Shown: positions 60,601 through 64,000 of the stretch, piece by piece | How positions within the stretch are numbered: position 1 is the stretch's first letter | Layout: the number at the start of each line of letters is the position of its first letter | DNA from: Apus apus | Lineage: Eukaryota > Chordata > Aves > Apodiformes > Apodidae | Direction: 5' to 3' | Length of the DNA: 64,000 bases | Assembly: GCF_020740795.1 (NCBI RefSeq) | Contig: NC_067291.1 | Coordinates: 17,765,780-17,829,779, forward strand | Position numbers and translations under genes: made by a program | The notes under the pieces: generated by a model | Databases searched by the model: none | What the model was told of the DNA's origin: nothing | Seen by the model: the letters and a program-made list of their open reading frames with translations, nothing else

Positions 60601-63151
60601 ACAAACTATTGAGCCCCCATACTGGTATCCTGCCATGTCAGGGCTGTTTTCCTAGGCCATTTCAAACGTCCCAGGCGTGTTAAGCACATTATTCTGCTGT
60701 CTGACCATGGAAAAGAAACTCACACACTTTTATTCACACTACATTCATCTGGCTTGTAGAGGTTTGGCACAAACAAGGGATTACTAGTAGTGCTGTGCCC
60801 ACTGGCTTTGGTTACTTTATTTGTTCCAGTGAACCAACTGATGAAGGTGGGTCTTCCAGACGTTGGCACTGCAAGCTACTTTGATCCATGTCTTCAAAGT
60901 TGTACTTCAAAACAAGTTACATTTGTTTCCTTATGAGATGAGATCAGCCATCCCTCTGAGCAAGATGTAAATTTCAAGCTCCTCTGTTCTCTGCTCTCAC
61001 AAGCACAACATTTAGAATTAAACTGGCATAAAGAAACAGTAAAAACCTACTTAGCAAAGGGTATCCCTCTAGTCTCTCTCATTAGATGGGAATGACTTGG
61101 CAACCATGAGGCAACCCCTCTCCTGAATGGAAGATCAGATTCCCGAGTCCCCAGCTCTGCTCATCATTTTTAGCCTTGTGACTACACAGGCAAGACTGCC
61201 CACCTGTGCTGTGCGGGATCAGAGCTTCAGAGATCAGCTTTCAGAGCTGAGAGAGCAGCACTTTTTAGAAGTGCTGCACAGAATGTGGTGACACAAGCCT
61301 GGGAGATTATGTTGGCTTTGGGCTTTGGTCAAGGGAAGAAAAATCAGACTGAGAATGAGTGAGCGTGACGACTGCAGGTGACACAGGACAGTAAAGAGAA
61401 AATCCTGAGTGACTGCTTCAGTGTGTGAGCACTCAAATCAAACAAGAAATTTTGGTGGATGTCATGAAACTATGAGGTAACTGGCACTTACAGCTGGTGT
61501 GAGCCTGATAGAGCCCTGGAACAAACATGAAAAATGTAACACAGTTGAGGTGGGTGAGGATGTTTGTTTTGGCAAAGAACAGTTCATCTCAGTCCACAGA
61601 TTCTTCTGAAGAGCAGTCTGGAGGGAATCATACACGTTACTCTATTATCACAAGGGAGAAGGCATTTTAGATGCTGCTAGCTGGAACCCTCTCACTCAGA
61701 AAACAAGAGATTAAAAAAATAGTACTCCTTCAAGTACTCAGTTTTAAGACTCTCCATTGAAATACTGACACCCCCAGTACTTTATATTATTAGCATCTTT
61801 GATATTTCCAGTGATCCTAAGATGCTCCTGCAGTTTACATTGAACCCACATGTATAGCATGTTTTGTACTGAAGGCACACCCTGAGAGCTGAATTTGTGA
61901 CAGAGCAGAACCAAAGACATTCTAGCATTGCTCTCCTCTCTGTAGCCCCCTCGTTGGTGTGAGCAGAAATGATGAAACAGACGAAGTTTGCTCTCAAAAA
62001 TATCAGAGTTCAATCATCTTACCTCCTCCCTGTTACTCTCTAAAAAAAATCTCAAAAATGCCCAACAAAAAAAAGAAAAACATTACAACTTATGTGTAAA
62101 GAAATACAGTAAGAACAGTGACTCTGTTAAGACCAGGTATCCCAGGAAAAAAGCTTCATCTTTCCAGTCTGTATTTAAGTGGAAGAAGTTAGAAACACAG
62201 CTGCTGTCCTGATCAATGACTTAATATCCCGGAGAAGAACACTTGGTTTGCCATGTTATTGAATTCCCTCTGAGGAATGTTTTGCCCTAGATATGTTCCT
62301 ATTCAGCTTCTACCTTGGTCCGAAGTGTGCTTCACTTCTAATTCCTCAGATATTTATAATGTGGGGCTTAAGTGATATTAAGACCTATGATGCAACTGCT
62401 GTTTTTAAGATGCAGGCCACACTTCCTGCAATTTAACATCCAGCTGAGAAAAACAGACGAGTTCTATCAACCACAGGAAGAATAATGTGCTCAGTACGAC
62501 ATGATAAATACAAAGGAGGTTGAATTTTGAAGGGTAAGTTATTTCGTCTCAAGTTATTGCAACAAAATCCAGCCTATTTATCAATGAAAAACAACTCCAT
62601 AAATATTGCAAGTGGCAAAGGAGACTGAGCAAGTATGCTTGTCAAAATCAGCTATTGCTTCTCAAGTGTACAGATGAGCAATTAGAGATGGCTGTGCTTT
62701 GTTTGGAATCGAAAAAGAGAGACATGCATCTGCAAGAAAAAAATAGGAAGCTTTTTCTGCACGTTGCTTTGCTTCAAGTGACAAGTCCTGTGAATAGACA
62801 GGGGGTGGGGGGGGGGAACCCAACAACAAACAACTTCTGCAGGTATTAATCTTCTCCATCCAGGTTCTGGGTCCCCTGCAGAGCTGCCGGGGGGGTTTGG
62901 CTAAGGCAGGTTGTGTCAGTCTGTGGGAAAGGGTTTCTCCAGCTCAGATTCCTTTTATTTCAGGCAGCTGGTGGGACTAACCTTCCGTTAAGAAAAAAAA
63001 TTTAATACCCGGTGATGTTAAATATTCCGGGTACGAGGGAACTTGCTGTCATTAAGAGTGCGGACACCAATGAACACAAACAAGCCTCCGGGTCATCTCG
63101 GTACGTGTGAGTATACATGAAGTCAGGTGAAGAGCAAGCAGGGAAACTGAC

Positions 63152-63205
63152 CTGTGGGAGCCACGGACGGGGAGGGGGCGGGCCCGGCGCTGAGGTGGGG
63201 CGCCC
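63152..63205 (-). other. Possible non-coding first exon of a leftward gene (start approximate)
   Basis: On the minus strand the sequence CTCCCACAG/GTCAGT gives a good donor, with the CCAAT boxes upstream at a plausible distance. This would be the divergent partner of the rightward exon. No second exon is identified. Confidence 0.22.
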
Positions 63206-63209
63206 TCTG

Positions 63210-63266
63210 ATTGGCCGACAGCGGAGGGGACGCCCGGCTGGGGCAGGAGCTGGGAGTTGTGATTGG
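63210..63266. promoter_or_regulatory. Two CCAAT boxes (NF-Y type)
   Basis: ATTGG at 63210-63214 (in CTGATTGGCCG, an excellent NF-Y context on the minus strand) and ATTGG at 63262-63266. They are 52 bases apart, inside the CpG island. Confidence 0.6.
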
Positions 63267-63320
63267 GCGGCGGGCGGGGGCGCGCCCTGTGGTTGGGCGA
63301 GAGGAGGGAGGGGAGGGGGA

Positions 63321-63349
63321 GGGGGCGGGGGCGGGGCGGGGCGGGGCGG
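63321..63349. promoter_or_regulatory. GC-box array (Sp/KLF)
   Basis: Four overlapping GGGGCGGGG-type boxes in 29 bases, 20 bases upstream of the TCTCGCGAGA palindrome. Confidence 0.7.
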
Positions 63350-63366
63350 TGCTGCCGCCGGGCGGT

Positions 63367-63378
63367 GTCTCGCGAGAC
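63367..63378. promoter_or_regulatory. TCTCGCGAGA palindromic core-promoter element
   Basis: A perfect 12-base palindrome, GTCTCGCGAGAC. The TCTCGCGAGA motif is established as a strong, orientation-independent element of TATA-less and often bidirectional CpG-island promoters in vertebrates, usually close to the start site. Confidence 0.7.
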
Positions 63379-63534
63379 TCATGTGGCGGCCGCGGTCTCG
63401 CGCTGCCGGCGCGCGCTCCGCCCCTCGGTGCTGGGGCCGGTGGCGGGGCCGGGCGGGCCGGGCCGGGCGGGCAGGGCTGCACTGGGCTCCGCCGGGCTCC
63501 GCTTCTGCTCCGGCGAGTGGCTTTCCCGTCGCAA
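63379..63534 (+). other. Probable non-coding first exon of a rightward gene (start approximate)
   Basis: The segment follows the palindromic promoter element and ends at CCGTCGCAA/gtgagt, a near-perfect splice donor at 63535. No start codon in it leads to a recognisable protein. The next exon lies beyond the window. Confidence 0.4.
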
Positions 63535-64000
63535 GTGAGTGAGTGGGGCAGGGCGGAGCGGGGCGGCGCGCGCTGCCGCTGCTCTGCCGCCCGCCCGCCC
63601 GTCGCGGCGCGCGGTGCCGCTCCGTGATGGGCTGCGAGCCTTCAGCGGCCCCGGGGCCGGCCCCTTCCTCCTGCCCCCTCTCTGGCTCCCCTTCAGCCGC
63701 CGCAGCCCCTCCTGGGCTCCCCCCCCCCCCCCGCAGCGCCGGGGCAGGCGGGTTCGGTCGCCCCGCCGGGTCAGACCGGCCTGTCCCGGCCCGGGGGCAC
63801 CGAGCGGGGCAGCCCCGCGCGGCCTCACAGCCTCTCTCTCTTGTACCCGACGGCTCCTCCAGGTTTTCCCCCGCCTCGGTGCTCCCTTCCCCTCTGGGGG
63901 TCCCCTGAGCCTCCCGGGGTCACCCCTTGGCTGAGCCGCCGCTCCCCGTCAGCTGCTCGACCCGTCTCTGTCTTCTCCATCCTCAGGGAAACGGTTTTAC

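Larger units (their letters stand above)
43231..63144. other. AT-rich intergenic or intronic DNA, no supported exon
   Basis: Twenty kilobases without a coding exon I can defend. Single exon-like segments with good splice sites exist (52087-52137 on +, 51254-51296 on -), and a TATA box plus donor lies at 43.86-43.94 kb, but none forms a chain. In mammals the opposite-strand gene TTC23 lies here. I looked for its conserved HWKLAEAH and LLYG codon patterns on the minus strand by eye and found neither, though divergence or a reading error could hide them. Confidence 0.55.
63145..63960. promoter_or_regulatory. CpG island, probable TATA-less bidirectional promoter
   Basis: CpG density and GC rise abruptly at 63.15 kb and stay high to near the window end. 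From left to right it holds two ATTGG (inverted CCAAT) boxes at 63210 and 63262, a GC-box array at 63321-63349, and the palindrome GTCTCGCGAGAC at 63367. A good donor faces right at 63535 and another faces left at 63151. This layout is typical of divergent housekeeping promoters. By mammalian synteny the pair would be TTC23 (left) and LRRC28 (right), but no coding exon of either is visible, so this is only a suggestion. Confidence 0.7.

Noticed and set aside
63719-63736. C14 followed by CGCAG, resembling a splice acceptor
   Set aside because: A pure C-run in a CpG island is more likely a homopolymer; no donor-defined exon follows within the window.
63117-63934. Several Gly/Pro/Arg-rich open frames in the right-hand CpG island
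   Set aside because: Overlapping frames on both strands from CpG-rich promoter DNA; no recognisable N-terminus of any gene.

Overview
The window looks like ordinary nuclear DNA from a bird (or at least a sauropsid). Two degraded CR1 LINE 3' ends occur near 4.1 and 6.4-6.6 kb, introns are short for a vertebrate, GC-rich CpG-island promoters alternate with AT-rich introns, and the one gene that can be read in full is a vertebrate intermediate-filament gene. There are no bacterial or viral genes, no tRNA or rRNA, and no CRISPR array.

The centre of the window (about 21.8-43.6 kb, + strand) is a complete SYNM (synemin) gene in four coding exons: 22299-23084, 28033-28157, 35384-35457 and 36980-40647. 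The joins keep frame exactly (4653 nt, 1550 codons plus stop). Exon 1 has very high GC and encodes a 10-residue head plus most of the alpha-helical rod. Exons 2 and 3 finish the rod with the intermediate-filament helix-termination motif. Exon 4 is an AT-rich 3.7-kb exon encoding the very long tail, which contains a stretch of about eight degenerate 35-45-residue repeats and ends in the conserved synemin C-terminus. The promoter is a CpG island with six GGGGCC/Sp1-type tandem units just upstream of the start codon. The 3' UTR probably runs to a cluster of poly(A) signals near 43.2 kb (or about 43.56 kb).

The left flank (1-21.7 kb) has no gene I can support. It holds two CR1 fragments, simple repeats, a striking purine-rich minisatellite of 18-19-nt units at 16.80-17.34 kb, and a few AT-rich islands with recognisable transcription-factor-like sites. 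The right flank (43.6-63.1 kb) is AT-rich with no coding exon I can defend. It ends in a second CpG island (63.15-63.96 kb) with CCAAT and GC boxes, a perfect GTCTCGCGAGAC palindrome and diverging splice donors, which looks like a TATA-less bidirectional promoter. In mammals the genes on this side of SYNM are TTC23 (opposite strand) and LRRC28. I looked for TTC23 exons between 43 and 63 kb and could not confirm any, so the identity of the genes served by this promoter stays open.

The observations most worth a second look are the potential alternative splice sites inside SYNM. One pair would remove exactly the tail-repeat block in frame. Joining exon 3 to the same acceptor, or to a small exon-like segment in intron 3, would give rod-only short isoforms.
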